From Hemicentrotus pulcherrimus (taxonomy: Eukaryota > Echinodermata > Echinoidea > Camarodonta > Strongylocentrotidae): DNA of 12,803 nucleotides. The notes under the pieces were generated by a model. The model searched no databases and was not told where the DNA came from. It worked only from the letters and a program-made list of their open reading frames with translations. The position numbers were made by a program, and so were the translations under genes. Of the stretch, positions 11,729-12,803 are shown in pieces; within the stretch, counting starts at the first letter, position 1; the number at the start of each line of letters is the position of its first letter. The DNA lies in assembly GCA_003118195.1 (NCBI GenBank), contig BEXV01002302.1, positions 43,538-56,340 on the forward strand, read 5' to 3'.

Positions 11729-12787
11729 AAAGGGCTTATAACCTGTAAAATATTTAGTAAGCTTGAGAAATATATATATTTTTTCAATATAAATTGTTTT
11801 GAATGTAATCAGGAATCGGGCAATTTGATTATAATGCATTTATTTTCCATTTATCAGATTTCGAATGAAATTGATGAAGTCGTTACTTAGAAAGAAGAAA
11901 CTACTTTCACAATTTTCGAAAAGAAAACAAAATAAATTTTAGCATTTGTGTATGAGAGTGATCCCCCCCCTCGGAATTTTTGCAACCGTATTTTAAACTG
12001 TTAATGTCAATGGATGACGTCATCTTCCTTCTTGCGCTTTTTAATTCGTCTTTCGTCAAGTCTTTCGTCTTCTTTGGGCATGGCTGATTGTCAACGAAAC
12101 TGAGTTAAGTCTTTTATCAACTCTGTTGATATGGCAGGCAGCTATTGAAAACGAATTCGTTTAATCAAATTATGGAAATGCAAGCATGATTTTAAACAAA
12201 CAGAACTTTGTTATTCCTGGCACATACTTCCTGATTGAGGTATCATAATTATGAAAGGGCAGAAAATGAACTTTCGAGAAATGTGATTTTCTCTTAGAAA
12301 TTCAGATACTGCCCGCCAAATTACTTTTTGGTACCCTCTATATAAATTATTTTTTTAATCACTCATGCGTGAAATATTCATCATATGAGTTGCTTCAGAT
12401 GAAAGAGGAGGATCTAAGCTTTACAAATATGTGTCAGTTATTAATTATGATTGTGGTTAAATTATGATAAAACATTTGATAATTCTCGGTTTCGTTTTTT
12501 TTTCTGGGACGCACTGTATACAGTATATACCGATATAATACACGTTATTGTATGGAAGGCAAAGCCCTATACAGTGTTGACCAGACAGAATACCAAAGGA
12601 AATAATACATTGAAAACATTGTTCATTGTTTTTTATCAATCAAAGATATTGGATAACGTTGGAAACCAAAATTACCAATCCATAGAAACTGTTCAATTAA
12701 TTTATTTTGCTTGCAACTACCTTCCCATGAATAAGACATGTCAAGGGGGTACAGTCAGGCGGTAATTAAAGCCACATGGGCACGTAT
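11729..12787. other. AT-rich intergenic region, no gene supported
   Basis: The longest frame (12451-12765, 104 codons) shows no recognisable motif and no supporting promoter or splice context. At 12013-12024 the palindrome GATGACGTCATC recurs (also at 10085-10096). A repeated TCTTTCGTC motif lies at 12049-12071. Confidence 0.5.
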
Positions 12788-12803
12788 CCCCCCCCCCCCC
12801 CCC
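12788..12803. repeat. poly-C run at the window end
   Basis: Sixteen consecutive C bases close the window. This may be a real homopolymer, or a place where a read or contig stopped; the sequence cannot say. Confidence 0.8.

Noticed and set aside
11503..11890. Open frames with Arg-Glu runs (+) and Ser-Leu runs (-)
   Set aside because: They come from the GA microsatellite and have no other protein character.
12451..12765. 104-codon open frame near the window end
   Set aside because: No motif, signal peptide or domain was recognised, the composition matches AT-rich non-coding DNA, and there is no splice or promoter context.

Overview
The window is eukaryotic nuclear DNA holding one recognisable gene: a complete, intron-rich malonyl-CoA decarboxylase gene (MLYCD) on the + strand. 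Ten exons between 651 and 8971 join in frame across nine GT-AG introns. They give a 492-residue protein, against 493 for the human enzyme as I remember it. The interspersed introns, a tRNA-derived SINE, MITE-like inverted-repeat elements, long trinucleotide and GA microsatellites and low GC all point to a metazoan. The protein plus the SINE tail type suggest a marine invertebrate, perhaps an echinoderm such as a sea urchin; this is an inference, not a demonstrated assignment.

Layout. 1-650: upstream DNA or 5' UTR without identifiable coding sequence. 651-797: exon 1, with a mitochondrial-presequence-like N-terminus. 798-1940: intron 1, with a perfect 12-bp hairpin and seven copies of an about 18-nt motif in both orientations. 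1941-5692: exons 2-7. Within this stretch intron 3 is largely a trinucleotide-repeat mosaic, and intron 5 holds a pyrimidine tract and a 150-bp tandem duplication. 6262-6439: exon 8. 6440-7947: intron 8, with two perfect palindromes and two MITE-like elements, one of them strikingly GC-rich. 7948-7994: exon 9, only 47 nt. 7995-8726: intron 9 with a SINE. 8727-8971: exon 10, ending in the peroxisomal signal Ser-Lys-Leu. 8972-12803: AT-rich 3' and intergenic DNA with repeats, possible polyadenylation signals and a GA microsatellite, but no supported gene. The window ends in a run of C.

Function. The predicted enzyme converts malonyl-CoA to acetyl-CoA and CO2. It keeps the residues recalled as catalytic in the human enzyme (Glu291, Ser318, His415 and Tyr448 here). 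A basic, Ser-rich N-terminus together with a C-terminal SKL suggests mitochondrial plus peroxisomal targeting, as in vertebrates. I saw no previously undescribed gene system. The most unusual material is non-coding: the intron 1 motif cluster, the GC-rich composite inverted-repeat element in intron 8, and an 868-bp AT-rich segment bracketed by short inverted repeats downstream of the gene.
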